This document shows, piece after piece, positions 1 through 11,059 of a stretch of DNA of 64,000 nt. The position numbers and the translations under genes were made by a program. The stretch is from the NCBI GenBank assembly GCA_012845835.1, contig JABAKD010000026.1, positions 1,492,046 to 1,556,045 on the forward strand, in the 5' to 3' direction. The first letter of the stretch is position 1. Each line of letters opens with the position of its first letter. The notes under the pieces were generated by a model, which was not told the DNA's origin, did no database searches, and worked only from the letters and a program-made list of their open reading frames with translations. This DNA comes from Undaria pinnatifida. Lineage: Eukaryota; Sar; Phaeophyceae; Laminariales; Alariaceae.

Positions 1-1265
1 AAAATGAAGGATCTGACTTCTTTAATTGCGCTTACCGCAAAACAGTTGTTTCCTGTGCGAAAACCACGGTCGTAGTGTGTCCTACTTACTAGCTCGTGTC
101 AGCACCGCCGTTGGGAAGAACTTTTGATCTCGGCTGCAGCGCTTCTTAGCTGTAAATTCGAGCACGACTGCTTATAGGTATGTTCAGCAGGTGCACCGAG
201 GGTACGCGCTGACGGCGGAGGAGAAAAACGTCAAGCTGACTTCTACTCATAGTGACTGATTACGTGCCGCGACGGGGCCGCCTCTCACCCCTTCGTCGGA
301 CTGGGATACTGAGTTTCGTCGCAAGGATAATAAATCTTGGGTTCTTACTGCACGCGATAGATGCCACAGTAAAAGCGACCATGTCAGCCGAGGCCAGCTG
401 TTTTTCTGGACGAAGCACGTATTGATACCCGCGTGGTATCATAGAATGCCCACGTAGTATCATAGAACGCCCAGGTGGTATCATAGAGTGCCCACGTGGT
501 AGCAGAGAATGCTACCGCGTGACCAGTTAATTGCACGGATTCGAAGTTTCGCGAGTCCGAGTCCTTTAGTGCGGTACGTACCTATATATTGTCGGAGGCA
601 AGCTGCTTGGGTTTTTTGTTGGGCATTTTGCAGTCGTAAAAGTAAACGTTGGTGTCCAAATGTAAGGAGAGCAGGTTGTGGCCTCTTTAAGACCGACCAC
701 GAAGAATCGATTGGCAATGTCGAGTCAACCATTGTCGAACCGACGTCTCAGTGTTGAGAGAGAGCGTCTAACATACGAGTGATCGAAGCCACTTCTTAAT
801 CCCGTGAACTGAAAATGCTGGGGATGGCCCTAAGAAGCAGAGTTGTGTGGTGGTCGGGGCGGCGGCATTGTACTCGTGTGGGTTTATGGCAAGAACACGC
901 TATCCCAGCCAAACGCGTCACCTTGTCCAAAACGAAAAGAAGGCATTACGAAATGTTGAGCACTGGAGTCATCCCACAGTATGGGGTTGCACTTTTAGGC
1001 CAGGCGTTCTGACCGGTTGAGCTCAGATGTGGGTTTTCAACGCTTATTAGAAGTGTGATTGTTTTCCGAGTATTCCATGGTATATGAATAAGGGCTAGCG
1101 CATAGAAGTGTTGGCCAGACTGCGCGAACGAATGTCTTCGAAGCCATGTTTCGAGTGAAATATTGAGCTCATTTTAGGAGCCCAGAAACTTCTTAGAATC
1201 TGCTGCACCCCAAGCACGGGATAACTCACTGGAAATGCCATATTGTAAGTGCTATAGCTGGACGA
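1..1265. other. No gene recognised; left-edge intergenic DNA
   Basis: Only short, unrelated open frames are present and none shows a recognisable motif. A small tandem motif of the form GTGGTATCATAGA(A/G)TGCCCA is repeated about four times at roughly 430-510. Otherwise I see nothing here. Confidence 0.4.
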
Positions 1266-1899
1266 TTGTTAGGCAGTTATGGTATTGCCGTCACGCCGCT
1301 GCTTTTGTGCCCGAAGTACAACCCCGTTGCCTCGGACGGCGGCTTCCATATTAATTCGTTGCGGTGTTACCGTTTGGGTTGCTTTTGTCTGACCAGCCGC
1401 GGCTGCTCGCAATCAACTTTGTCCGGAGTACCTCGTCGCCGGCTCTCACAGGTCATTGCCTCGGTAAAATGCTGCCCCTTCCTGACGTTTTCTTTGGGGA
1501 GGAACACTTCGTCGCTTCCAGAGGAGACAAGTCCTTGCCCCCGTTGGAACTGCGGACCTCGAACCCATGATATTCGTGGAGTCTCCCGGCCGATTCGGAC
1601 TCACTCCTTGCTGCTACAGCCACAGAGTCGTCCTCGCCTGTCGTTCCCGAGCATTCGAATTCCGACCAGAGCGATTCGTTCCTGCCTGTTTGGGCACGAC
1701 GCCCTCCGTGCAACCCGTCGCCTATGTCGTTCGCGCTACGCTCCACTAGGAGCGACACTTTACTCTGCTCGATTGGAAGCTGGCAGCTTTGTCTGGGCCT
1801 TCAATCGTAATTGATGCTACCCTTGGAACACGAAGTCCCGCGCCTGTTTGGACCTCAGGGCGATGGAAAGTATTGTAAAAATAGGGGACCTTAAAGCCC

Positions 1900-2080
1900 A
1901 AGGCCATTGTCGAGTACCTCTCCGCGCTTGACTTCACCCTCAGGCACCGAACGGGCAGCCGTAACGGGAATGCCGATATTCTGTCTCGCCTGCCACAATC
2001 TGCCACTAAGCACGGCCACAGTGGGTCTAACCGACTCACCCCTGTGGACGCGGGGGTTACACAATCCATCCGGGTCTGAG
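1900..2080 (+). pseudogene. Gypsy RNase H C-terminal fragment
   Basis: Read from about 1906, the plus strand gives the typical end of a gypsy RNase H domain. A segment reading FTLRHRTGSRNGNADILSRL fits the family pattern of a basic stretch, then G-N/K-x-N-x-x-A-D-x-L-S-R-L. The conserved Asp of the NAD/NADxLSR signature is present. The frame runs to a TGA at 2078. Upstream sequence only weakly resembles reverse transcriptase and is not in one frame. It belongs to the same dead element as the integrase piece 1.4 kb downstream. Confidence 0.75.
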
Positions 2081-3474
2081 CCTTGCGTGCTCCTTCTTCG
2101 GTAGTTGTCGGCATCGGCTTGGGTGGCTGGCGCCCCGATCCGATAGTGTCATTTTAGGAAACATCCCTCTCAACTCTTCCGATTCTAAATTTTTTTTAAT
2201 AGACGGGAAGCTCTTCGCTCGTGTTTCTACTTTCGTCACTACCGATGGTCGGTGTGCCTGGCGCGCAACCTTTTTCCCAACACAGACAACGCCTTCGCTC
2301 CGACTTTTGCCGTGCCCTTCGTGGACCGAACAGGTTCCGCAGATGAATCCACTGCCCTAAGTCGCGCTGCTCAGTAAACTCGTGCACCAGCAAGCCTTAC
2401 GCAGGGTGCCGACTCCCCTGTGATCGTTGACCCACCCACACCCGCTCCTTTGCCCCCAGGGCGCTGGCCCTCTGACCCCCCCCCGCCGCCTTCGATTACT
2501 GGTACATCGACGTTTTCGGGACACTTTTCCACTTGAACGCGCCCACGAACATCTGCCGCTGGAGGCGTTGTACATCCTGATTTTGACTATGGTTTCGGGC
2601 CCGGCGGGGTTTCTCGTGCATTCGTTCGATAAGCCAGTACCCCTCCGCATGTTCCGCGCCCGTGGCCACCTTTGGTCGTCGCTGCGGATCCACCGCGTGG
2701 TCCAACGCCTGTCGCGACGGCACCCGATCCATCCGACCGCAACCGTGGCGAGCCTCCAAGAGCCCTACTTTTCGTACTCCCGTCTTCCTTCAGCTCCCCC
2801 TTCGCCGCTACGGCCGACGTGAACGCCGTCGGCAATGCTGCTGGAACGTATGTCGGCAATTTTACTACACACTGTTCGCACGCCGACTGGGAACGAGACT
2901 ATGCCACCATCAGATGGCTGATTCTGCGATAGCCCCCCCCAAAACCCAGCGAGTTTCTGTAAAGAACGTTTGATGGCTATTCGACACGAGGAAGGGTGAT
3001 ATACAAAATACAATCTTCATGTATTTTTTTGTTTGCAAATGAATGTCGAATGATGGCGTCGGGGGGGCAAGGAGCGCCGTATTTCAGGAGATACGGTGGG
3101 GCGTTGGTTTCTAAACCGGCGATTTCGTTAAAGAAGTGATGGGGGGGCTACCGTAGAACGACTCAGATACACCACTCTCGGAGGGAAGTTGGTCCTGCCC
3201 GCCGATTTGTTATGCGCGCTTCCCCCTCCGTTTCGGAGATTCGGGAGCTTGCTCGCATGGCTCGCCTCTTTAATACTGACGACGGCATCGTTCTCCTCGG
3301 CCTCAGAACAACCACGCCTCCTCCTTTTCGCTCACAAAGATCAGCGGGACGCGCGGCATATGTTTCGACGGTGAACCTGCTGGCATTTACTTGCAGCTGC
3401 TCATGTACTCGCAGCTCTTGCAGGCTTGCACATTGACCTTTTCCTACTTTTCTGACACCCCACGTACACTTCAC

Positions 3475-3801
3475 ATGCCCGAACGGCCTTATTGGTGGGC
3501 GAGGAGAAGCAATAACACTCGATGGGGAATTTTGAGCTGTCTAAAGCACAACGCAAGGAAATCGTCGCGGTTGGCGGTTTGCTGGCCCATCACATCGATG
3601 CCCCTGCCTTTGGGGCCGCGTGCAGTGATCAGCGTCGGCTGTATTAGCCCGCTACCGGTCATGCCCTGGGGTAACACCTATATCTTGTTCTTTATCAATC
3701 GCTTCAGTAATCGGGTGGACATGCCCACGGTCACTGCTGCCGAATACACGGCCGACGGCACCGCCAACGTCCTTATGAACCGGTACATTCTTCTTTGGTG
3801 A
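3475..3801 (+). pseudogene. Gypsy integrase fragment (zinc-binding plus core)
   Basis: The frame ending with a stop at 3799-3801 reads through the integrase N-terminal region (CLKHNARKSSR, then WPITSMPLPLGPR) into the catalytic core (ISVGCISPLP, later ILFFINRFSNRVDM and a TADGTANVLMNRYILLW-type stretch). In the sister fragment at 11.5-11.9 kb the core reads ISVDYSGPLP. Here the Asp of that position, the first catalytic acidic residue, is Gly, and the zinc-knuckle spacing is also disturbed. The copy is therefore predicted inactive. The upstream part (about 3210-3475) is probably more of the same element but is out of frame. Confidence 0.75.
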
Positions 3802-3984
3802 TGCCCATGCAGAACACTCGCGGACAACGTTCTCTAGTGCAAGAGGCTTTTACACGCTCCTTGCAGTTCGCACAATCGCTACTACTAGCTCGTATGACCC
3901 AAACGGCAACGGTGGTGTGTCGTGTGTCAATCACACGATGGCCTGCTGTGTGTACCATCCGTTTACAGTTGTAAATAACTGCCA

Positions 3985-4125
3985 TTGACCCACGCATACA
4001 ACATGAATGGTGGGAGGGCCAAAGTCGGATGTGTCACAGACACAAGGTTCCTCAGCGGGATATGTTTGGCTTGAAGTCCCGGGGGTGTCGCAAGTACAAA
4101 AGGGAAAACATCGGCGTTCCTACGC
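3985..4125 (-). repeat. Short dispersed repeat, family B (SINE-like), copy 1
   Basis: The reverse complement contains TTTGTACTTGCGACACCCCCGGGACTTCAAGCC followed by an AACATATCCCGC-type stretch and GGAACCTTGTG. The same order of blocks is found at 48195-48375 and 58160-58310 on the plus strand, and a shorter piece at 7080-7145 on the minus strand. The block GGATT(C/T)GAAGCC resembles a pol III B box (GGTTCGANNCC), so a tRNA-derived SINE is possible, but no clear A box was found. Confidence 0.5.
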
Positions 4126-4477
4126 AGATGACCTTTGGTAACAACACAGAAAATGTGTTGAAAATTAAACAAAAAAATACCTAGCCACCGCGGACTTTGT
4201 CTCGCAAGTATCATCGACCAGCCCAAACGAATTTATAGTTTAATACAAGGGGGCTTCGATGGCGGCCTGAACGGCCGCCGGTCGCAGACTGGCGTGATGC
4301 CCAATATATCAGAAGCAACTACAAATGTGGTGACAAATGGAGGTCAAACTTAACGCGAACAGTTAAGAGTGCTCTCCATAGGTGGCGAGTTTGTGTTTGT
4401 TATGAAGACCGTCAGAAATCGTAGATCACCATCTAAAAAACTTCACATTCCGTAGTACGCGCGATCGAGGTATCACA

Positions 4478-4530
4478 CACAGCTTGCAAAGGCGACTTTC
4501 GGGAAGTAAAGGACGCTCACAGCTGATGTT
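4478..4530 (-). repeat. Copy of the ~50-bp LCKL dispersed repeat
   Basis: The plus strand reads CACACAGCTTGCAAAGGCGA followed by a diverged middle and CTCACAGCTGATG. It matches copies at 15815-15875, 22000-22045, 32600-32672, 54874-54940, 61560-61616, 62058-62117 and 62147-62196. On the minus strand the copy has an open frame starting I-S-C-E and containing RLCKLC. Confidence 0.55.
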
Positions 4531-4684
4531 TCCCACGACCTCGGCTGCCTTGAATCTTTAAGGAAAACTTCGTAGTTGAAATATGCGAGAGAATGGGAAA
4601 GTGCTGCGGTTGTTGTAGTGAGAAGCAGTGTGCTGGCGGTGGTTGGGGCTGCTGATGGGCGACAACATCGCAAAAAAAGCGCCG

Positions 4685-6800
4685 CTATGTCCTGCACCGC
4701 GAAGCACAGCGGCACAGCTGACGTTTGTTCACCAACAGGCACACATATTGAGGTGTGAAAGGACACACGATACGTACGCGTCAATCACCGCATTAAGAAC
4801 AACCTGGGCACCTGGCACGCACCACGCAAACAGCAACAAAACACAACCCCGCATAAAAAAACGACTTTTTTCCCGCATAAAAAAGCGATTGTTTTCTGTT
4901 GAAACCCTATTTTACTCATTGACTGGATTGTCGATCGACTGATGCGGAGTGAAACACAGCAGCACCGGAGTTGTGTGAAAAGGGACGTTGAGCTTGCACC
5001 CATGCAGATGCTCAGCAGGATCTCAGGCCACGGATGCACATTATTCGACTTTTGTGGCGGAGGTCCGCGGCAGTGACGGCGGAACCTCCGTGAACTTTCC
5101 ATGGGTGTTGCCACGGGCTACCGTGGGAATCGACAGGTTTCCACGACAAGTGCCACAGCTCATGGTCACGTACACGGCAAATGCCACGGTTTTGGCCACC
5201 GCACGTGCCGCAGTTCTGTCCGTTGCACACTCCGTCGTACCAACCATGGCAACTAACGGATTTCCGCGGCAATTTTCACGGCAGTTTCCGCGGAAACTGC
5301 CGTGGCTATATTCATGGTCATCCGCGACCATTGCCACGGCAACGCTGCAATCACCACGGACGTCCGCGGAAGCCCGCGGCAATTGCCACGGCAGTTTTTG
5401 CGGACGTCCAATCGCAGCAATTTCCACGGCCATCCGCGGCCGCCCGCGGCCATTGCCACGGTATTCCTCCGATAGTGATACGAATTATTTGTAATTTCCA
5501 ACCATTTTGCCCCAGTGACGTTATTAGGGTCACCTCGACCGGTATTTCGTATGGGTTGGGGTTAAGGTTAGTTCCATGGTTTTGATACACACAATAATGT
5601 AAGACACCCGGTGTTCGCGGGCGTGACCGTGGGTCTTGCCGTTGGTGTTTCCGTAGACCTATCCGTGGATGTCCGCGGATGTTTCCGTGAACAGTCCGTG
5701 GGCCTTTCCGTGGGCGTGTCCGTGATTGTCCGTGGGAGGTGCTGTGGGTGCTTCTGTGGACGTTTCCGTGGGTGACCGCGGCTTTGCCGTGGATGCTGCC
5801 TCGGAGATTGCCGGGGAGATTGCCGTGAACCTTGCCGTGGAGATTGCCTTGGAAATTACCATGGATAGTGCCATGAGCCTCCACGGTGTTTCACTACTTG
5901 CCGCGGCATTCCGTGGAAGCCCGTGAAATGTCCGTGGAAGCCCGTGGAAGGTCCGCGGTAGCCCGTGGAGTGTCTGCGGTTACCCGCTGAACGCCGTGGA
6001 CATGGCCGTGGAACGCCGTGGAGGTCCGTGGACACTGCCGCGGTCCTCCACCAAAAAGAGCTCCACCAAAAAGACAAATAATGTACATTCCTCTCTCGGG
6101 CGATATGCACCATGTTTCAGCACCCCTGTTGGCATTAGCCGCTGTAATGGGCCATGCCCCGAGCGCTCGTTACAGTTGTCATGGAATGCAGTCCATACGC
6201 CTCGTCCAAACAAAGGACCCTCACCGAGGTCTCTAATGTTTTCATGCATATAATAATGTACCCTCGGATGTATGTGTGTATAAGCGAAACATAGCGCCCG
6301 CCACGTCCCGCGCCGCGAAGCACAGCGCAGCACAGCTGACGTTTGTTTTACTAACAGTCACACGTTTTGAGGCTTGAAAGGACACACCATACGTACGCGT
6401 GAATCACTCCATTTAGGACCACCTGCACGCATCACGCGAACAGCCACAAACAGCAATAAAACACAACCCCGCATGCAAAAAAGATTATTTATGTGGAAAC
6501 CTCATTATTCTCGATTGGCCGCTGGATTGTCGATTGTCGATCGACTGATGCCTGGAATACAGCAGAGCAGTTGTTGTGAAAAGGGACGTTGAGCTTGCAC
6601 CCATGCAGGTGCCTAGCAGGATCTTCGGCGCCATGTACCATGCCTCACACATTCCCGTTCGTATTACCCGCTGTAGTGGCCCATGCTTTGAGCCCTCGTC
6701 CGAATTGTCGCGGGTTGCAGGGTATACGCCTTGTCGAAAAATATAAAAGAGACCCTCACCGAGGTCTCCCATGCTTGCTGACACACATATATAGCATGAC
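4685..6800 (+). repeat. Tandem duplication of a repeat unit, first copy carrying an expanded minisatellite
   Basis: The left part of copy 1 (about 4687-5030) and the left part of copy 2 (about 6303-6630) match block by block. Both have GCACAGCTGACGTTTGTT, then AGGACACAC(G/C)ATACGTACGCGT, then AACACAACCCCGCAT, then GTCGATCGACTGATGC, then AAAGGGACGTTGAGCTTGCA. The right parts match too (about 6100-6260 against 6635-6790), both ending in a segment with ACCCTCACCGAGGTCTC. Copy 1 has about 1 kb of GC-rich minisatellite inserted between its left and right parts; copy 2 has only a few bases there. The two copies are therefore the same unit in direct orientation, differing by a minisatellite gain or loss. 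Confidence 0.7.
5035..6050. repeat. GC-rich quasi-palindromic minisatellite
   Basis: The stretch is built from short degenerate units around CCGCGG, GTGCCACGG and CCGTGGA, in both orientations. The left half (to about 5465) is dominated by TGCCACGG-type words and the right half (5600-6040) by TCCGTGGA-type words, so the two halves are roughly inverted copies around an AT-richer centre at 5470-5600. Long open frames on both strands are a by-product of the repeat. Confidence 0.65.
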
Positions 6801-7821
6801 ATCACTACATACGTCATCGCCACGAAACATGGACGGCGTGTTTGTGCCGAGCGGGCAACGCATGTCGCAAATCTCGACCTTGCCGTCGCCCGCACAGATC
6901 CCCACGAGTTCGACTCCGGCAGGGCGACCGGCCCTCCAGGGGGACCGGAGGTCGGAGAGCACGCATCCGAAGAAATTGCGACAAAATACAGTTCCTGCGA
7001 CGAGCGGTGTGGGTCAAAACGCTGAGCGCAGAGCTAAGAAAAGATATTCATAGGTGTATCTATACAAGGTTCGCCTGCGAGATGTGGCTAGCTTGAAATC
7101 CCGGCGGTGTCGCGGGTTGGAATGGGTGAACACAGGCGTTCGTGTGGCATAAGCAATAACGAAGAATAACGTAAAACTCTTAAAAGCTATAAAAATATAT
7201 ACGATAATGCGCGAACAGCCCCGTGGGAGCGGAGGCAATTGAATTTTTTTTCGCTTAAGACCGTATTTCACTCGAAATCTATTCGGCGCCCTCGAGATCG
7301 CTTCGCAAGCTCTTCTCGTGTGAGTCGCGTTCCTCAGCCTCCACCCCGCCTACATTCCCCGCGCGCGCACGCTCGGGTCGCGCGGCAGCTTCGTATTTTT
7401 CGCCACGCGCCAAGAGTCTTTCTTTTGGCGCCCCCCGCCCTTGTCATTTAGACGTCCCGACTACTACCATCATTCTTCCCGAACCGCTTGCTCGGCACGA
7501 AGTGCTTTCGCGGTACCAAAACTGAGCCCACCTCGACTATTGGTGCACTTCCGATACTTAAGGCTAAAACGAGGTTGCAAATTGAGCTTCAACACTTTTC
7601 AACACTTCCTTTGTCCTGCAACACTTGGCTTTGCCTTGATTCTTAACGCGCGCACCTACGTGTCGGATTTTATCGAAACATGAGCGAGCGCCATACCAGT
7701 CCATCTCACGTCTCTCCTTATTATCCTGAGAACTGGAACTATCCAGAGAACATCAAAAACGAGCGACTGATTGCTATTTTTCTGAGGCCAACCGAGAAAG
7801 CGAGCTGAATTTCAACGCTCA
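6801..7821. other. Gene-free stretch
   Basis: The open frames here overlap on both strands without family motifs. A fragment of family B (minus strand, about 7080-7145) and a pyrimidine-rich stretch at 7270-7450 are the only items seen. Confidence 0.4.
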
Positions 7822-7985
7822 GCATTTTTCCTTCTTTCGGCAACACATGGCATTGCCCTGCTTGTATTATACGTACGTGTTGTTATGTGTCAGATATAAA
7901 AGCATTTTTCCTTCTTCCGGCAACACATGGCATTGATTGCCCTGCTTGTATCATACGTACGTGTTGTTATGTGTCAGATATAAAA
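7822..7985 (+). repeat. Direct tandem duplication, ~80-bp unit, two copies
   Basis: The blocks CATTTTTCCTTCTTYCGGCA, ACACATGGCATTG, CCCTGCTTGTAT and ACGTACGTGTTGTTATGTGT, ending in CAGATATAAAA, occur twice in a row. The second copy has a 4-bp ATTG duplication inside. Confidence 0.85.
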
Positions 7986-8445
7986 AAAAAAACACGAGCG
8001 AGCGACATCCCATTGTCGTACGTAATAAGGACGGTACCAAATAAATATTATGTTCATTTTCCTATCCGAAAAATGGGTGCGGCGGATGCCGGTACCCATG
8101 CAGAGCCCTCTTCTTGTTGTTTTCTTAATAACGAGGCGCGCGAAGCGCGCAGCGTTGAGCCTTTTTTTCTTGGTTTTCCAAGGAAAAAAATGCCTCTTCA
8201 TATCGGATCGCATACGAGGGTAGGGTGCCTCGAATTACTTATTCTCTCTATTTGTGTATGTTTGTTTTATCAAGTTTTTCGGCCACGTTGGCCCACCGCA
8301 CACGGCGGACACGGCACCAACGCCAGTTCCGACGGGTCCTGTGCACGCACAAATGACAGTCAACTCTTCTCGCCGTGCTGGTTTCGCTGTAAGTCGTTGA
8401 GAGTTCGTCGAGATAGGTGCGGCGACGTAAGATTTCACAGGCACC

Positions 8446-8600
8446 AACTACTGGGTGTGCGGTATTTTGTGATTTGACAGGCATTGCTGCGCTACGTTAT
8501 ATACGAGTACAGTATGGATTTTGCTGAAGCATGCCGCTGTACGAGTATATCTATTTTCAGAAAGTTGATCGACGAGACACACGCACAGCGACGCTGTGTT
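8446..8600 (+). repeat. Direct repeat partner of 14199-14440
   Basis: Shared blocks with the 14.2 kb region in the same order are ACTACTGGGTGTGCGG, GATTTGACAGGCATTGCTG, CTACGTTATATACGA, GAGTACAGTATGG, GCTGTACGAGTA and GTTGATCGACGAGACACACG. The two copies lie either side of the minus-strand gypsy debris, 5.75 kb apart in direct orientation. They could be LTR remnants, but their outer ends do not line up cleanly and no polypurine tract or primer site was seen. Confidence 0.6.
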
Positions 8601-10082
8601 AAGGTGTCGCCTTGGGGAATCCTTGTCGATATGATCCTCAAAAGGGACAGGTCTGTCTATCGCAAGACCACAGCTGACAGCAGTATATATCTAGGTAGAT
8701 AGTAGATTATCTTATTGTCATCGAGCAAGGCTTGCTGATTTAGGTCAGGATACAAGAGTGATCGGGAGGGGGAGGAGAGGAGGGGGGGGGTGACTTGGCT
8801 CTGGCCAAGCTCCAAATACCGGCTCTCGTACTGGCAAGGTATCCAAAACTTCATGCCAAACGTAAATCCTGAGTGCAAGCTGCTGACTGCCTACGTCGAC
8901 CACTTCTACAAGGCAACGTGTGTGACTCACGGCATACTTGAAGTGGGAGTAAGGACTAACTCACAACACAACTAATGTTGCGGCGGATTGACATGACGTC
9001 ACGTATAATACGTATCGGAATGCTTCCTAGGTCTGTACAACTCCAGTCAGTCTAGAAAGCGTATCGCTCACGGTCTCAGTCCAAAAACACACAAAACCAA
9101 ACGAGGGAAAAAGGAACATGAACTTGATCTGGCACGAGCGTGAGTGACTGCGAATCGAGCTTGAGTACAGCGATCGTTACCGTAAGGTATTGTTGGAGGT
9201 TTCATCCGGAGATCTGTTATATAGCACTAGCGCTTGGAAGAGAACTGAAGACTGGTGCTTGCAGGCAGCTGTTATAACAAGCAGACGGGAGGAATCAGCC
9301 TGAAGGGATACACGGAGAGAGTGAACTGGAAGCGGTGAGAGACTAGGGACAAGGGATTAGAGACTTCGGTGCGTGTGTCTAAAATAGCTCTTATCCGTTC
9401 GTTACACTAATCACATCGAGTCCTAGTGTTCTCCTAAGAACCATCTTACTCTCTATGCGAAAGTGCAGCTACCTATTCTAAGCCAATCACCGCAGGGCGC
9501 GTAGCCTGAGGCAGGATGCTACCATTGTTATGTTTCCTACATCCTCCGCAGGTCCCGTGGTTCGTTATGCTATTGTGCGATATATGTGTACGTGCCGAAT
9601 CCTGGATCGCACGACAGTCTTCCTAGACACTCTATTGATTCCGAATCTCACGATTCCGATTCCGAATCGCATAACAAATGAAATAATGGAAATCAGACCT
9701 TAACTTATCAGCAGAGATAGACGGTTGGTCTATAGCTCATCCAGATAACGGATACCTAATGGAACACTATAACATTAGCCCACCCTGAATAGTCGTAGAT
9801 GCAGATCACATGGCGATATGGCAATGGCTGACTAAGACACCAGGAAATCGGAAAGTGGATCGAAGATACTGCCATTCAAAACAACAACAGCAAATGAGGC
9901 TATAGACCAACCCACACTTCGTGATTGAGGTTAAGATGCCTCTGGTAGGAGTTAATCCGTGGGCTCACTGTCACTAAAGCGCTGGGCAGAAAGTACTGGT
10001 GCAAGGGAGCGCAGAGGACAAAGGAAGGGGCTCCCGAAAACGTAGCACCCGAAATGGGAAAGAGAAAAACATGCACAGCAGG
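8601..10082. other. Gene-free stretch
   Basis: No recognisable gene. A poly-G run sits near 8780-8793. The 9.0-9.9 kb part has almost no long open frames on either strand and shows no obvious repeat. Confidence 0.4.
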
Positions 10083-10390
10083 ATACCAGCCAGCGGCTGA
10101 ATCTCTGTGCTTGGGATGCAATGGGCGTGGGTAATGGAGCACCGGAAAGGTAAAATCCGAACTAAAAACAGAACTGTGCACTGCAGTATACCAGCCATCG
10201 GCTGAATCGTTGTGCTTGGGACGCATGGGCGTGGGTAAAGGGACACCAGAAAAGGTAACACCCGAACTGAAAACAGACACGTGCACTGCAGGATACATCT
10301 AGCGACTGATTATTTGTGGTTGGGACGCATGTGCGTGGGTAAAAGGGACAACAGAAAGGGGGTACCCGAAGCGAGAGAACACGCGTAAGC
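10083..10390. repeat. Tandem repeat, ~105-bp unit, about three diverged copies
   Basis: Each unit starts with ATACCAGCCA(G/T)CGGCTGAAT or a diverged form. It then contains GTGCTTGGGA(C/T)GCA, GGGCGTGGGTAA and a CCCGAACTGAAAACAGA-like block, and ends with GTGCACTGCAGG. Units begin near 10083, 10188 and 10293. A partial unit precedes them from about 10020. Confidence 0.8.
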
Positions 10391-10938
10391 AAAACAAATC
10401 AAGGATAGTGAAAGTCCATACCGAATAAGGGAAACGACAAAGTTACAGCAACCCTAAGGGCTCCATAACTGAAACAACGAAGTTGTAATACACGTTGAAG
10501 GTGTCATAACTCATTAGGAAGGCAAAAACACAAAACGAAACATAAAACACTGAGCTATGGTTGACGCTACTGTACCGACATACTAAGGGGGGATAGAGGG
10601 GGCTCCGCGGGGCCCGTCAGCATTGCGTAGGACACCGCGTGCCAGTTCCCCCGCCTGATGATGCTGAAGGCACCAGGACCCGTGGACGGCGCTCCGGGAA
10701 GTGGTGTGACGCATGCTACGATAGAGGTAGCACTTTTCGGCCTTTTGGTTTTTTGAGTGACGGAGCTGCTCATCCCAAAATCGTCGGAAATACGCCATTT
10801 TTTCGCATGGTTCTCGTTGAATACCTCGACCATGGGATTCTCTTCCGACAGCAGCTTTAATTCTCCAAATCAACTTTTTGGGGGCGGTCTTAAGCTCCCA
10901 AAATGAGGAACCTCAGAGGAAATGTGGTGCACCTCTAG
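10391..10938. other. Gene-free stretch
   Basis: Nothing recognisable apart from short open frames without family motifs. Confidence 0.35.
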
Positions 10939-10980
10939 TGTTAGGGTTAGGGTTACGGTTAGGGTTAGGATTAGGGTTAG
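10939..10980 (+). repeat. Interstitial telomere-like (TTAGGG)n tract
   Basis: About seven consecutive hexamers read TTAGGG with two single-base variants (TTACGG and ATTAGG-type). The G-rich strand is the plus strand. The tract is about 42 bp long and lies between the decayed gypsy element and unique-looking sequence. Confidence 0.9.
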
Positions 10981-11059
10981 ATGATGGCAGGAAGCCGATC
11001 TTGATCGGTCCCGGATCATCGAGGAAGCGGACGATATAGGAGCTGGCGGGAGAATTATC

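Larger units (their letters stand above)
1300..3801 (+). mobile_element. Decayed Ty3/gypsy-type LTR retrotransposon pol region
   Basis: The order of recognisable fragments on the plus strand (RNase H tail near 1.9-2.1 kb, a proline-rich linker at 2.4-2.9 kb, then an integrase zinc-binding and core region at 3.48-3.80 kb) is the Ty3/gypsy order. The frame is broken by many stops and shifts, so the copy is dead. No LTR pair or primer-binding site could be fixed by eye. The integrase fragment is clearly related to the minus-strand one at 11.5-12.2 kb, so both come from one family. The limits are those of recognisable coding debris, not of the element. Confidence 0.75.
3802..4684. other. Gene-free stretch with two dispersed-repeat copies
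   Basis: I see no convincing coding sequence here. It holds a minus-oriented copy of the short dispersed repeat with the CCCCCGGGATTTGAAGCC core (about 3985-4125) and a copy of the roughly 50-bp LCKL repeat (about 4478-4530), both listed separately. Confidence 0.4.

Noticed and set aside
5041-5884. Overlapping open frames of 130-177 residues on the minus strand
   Set aside because: By-product of the GC-rich repeat, which lacks stop codons; residue content follows the repeat words.
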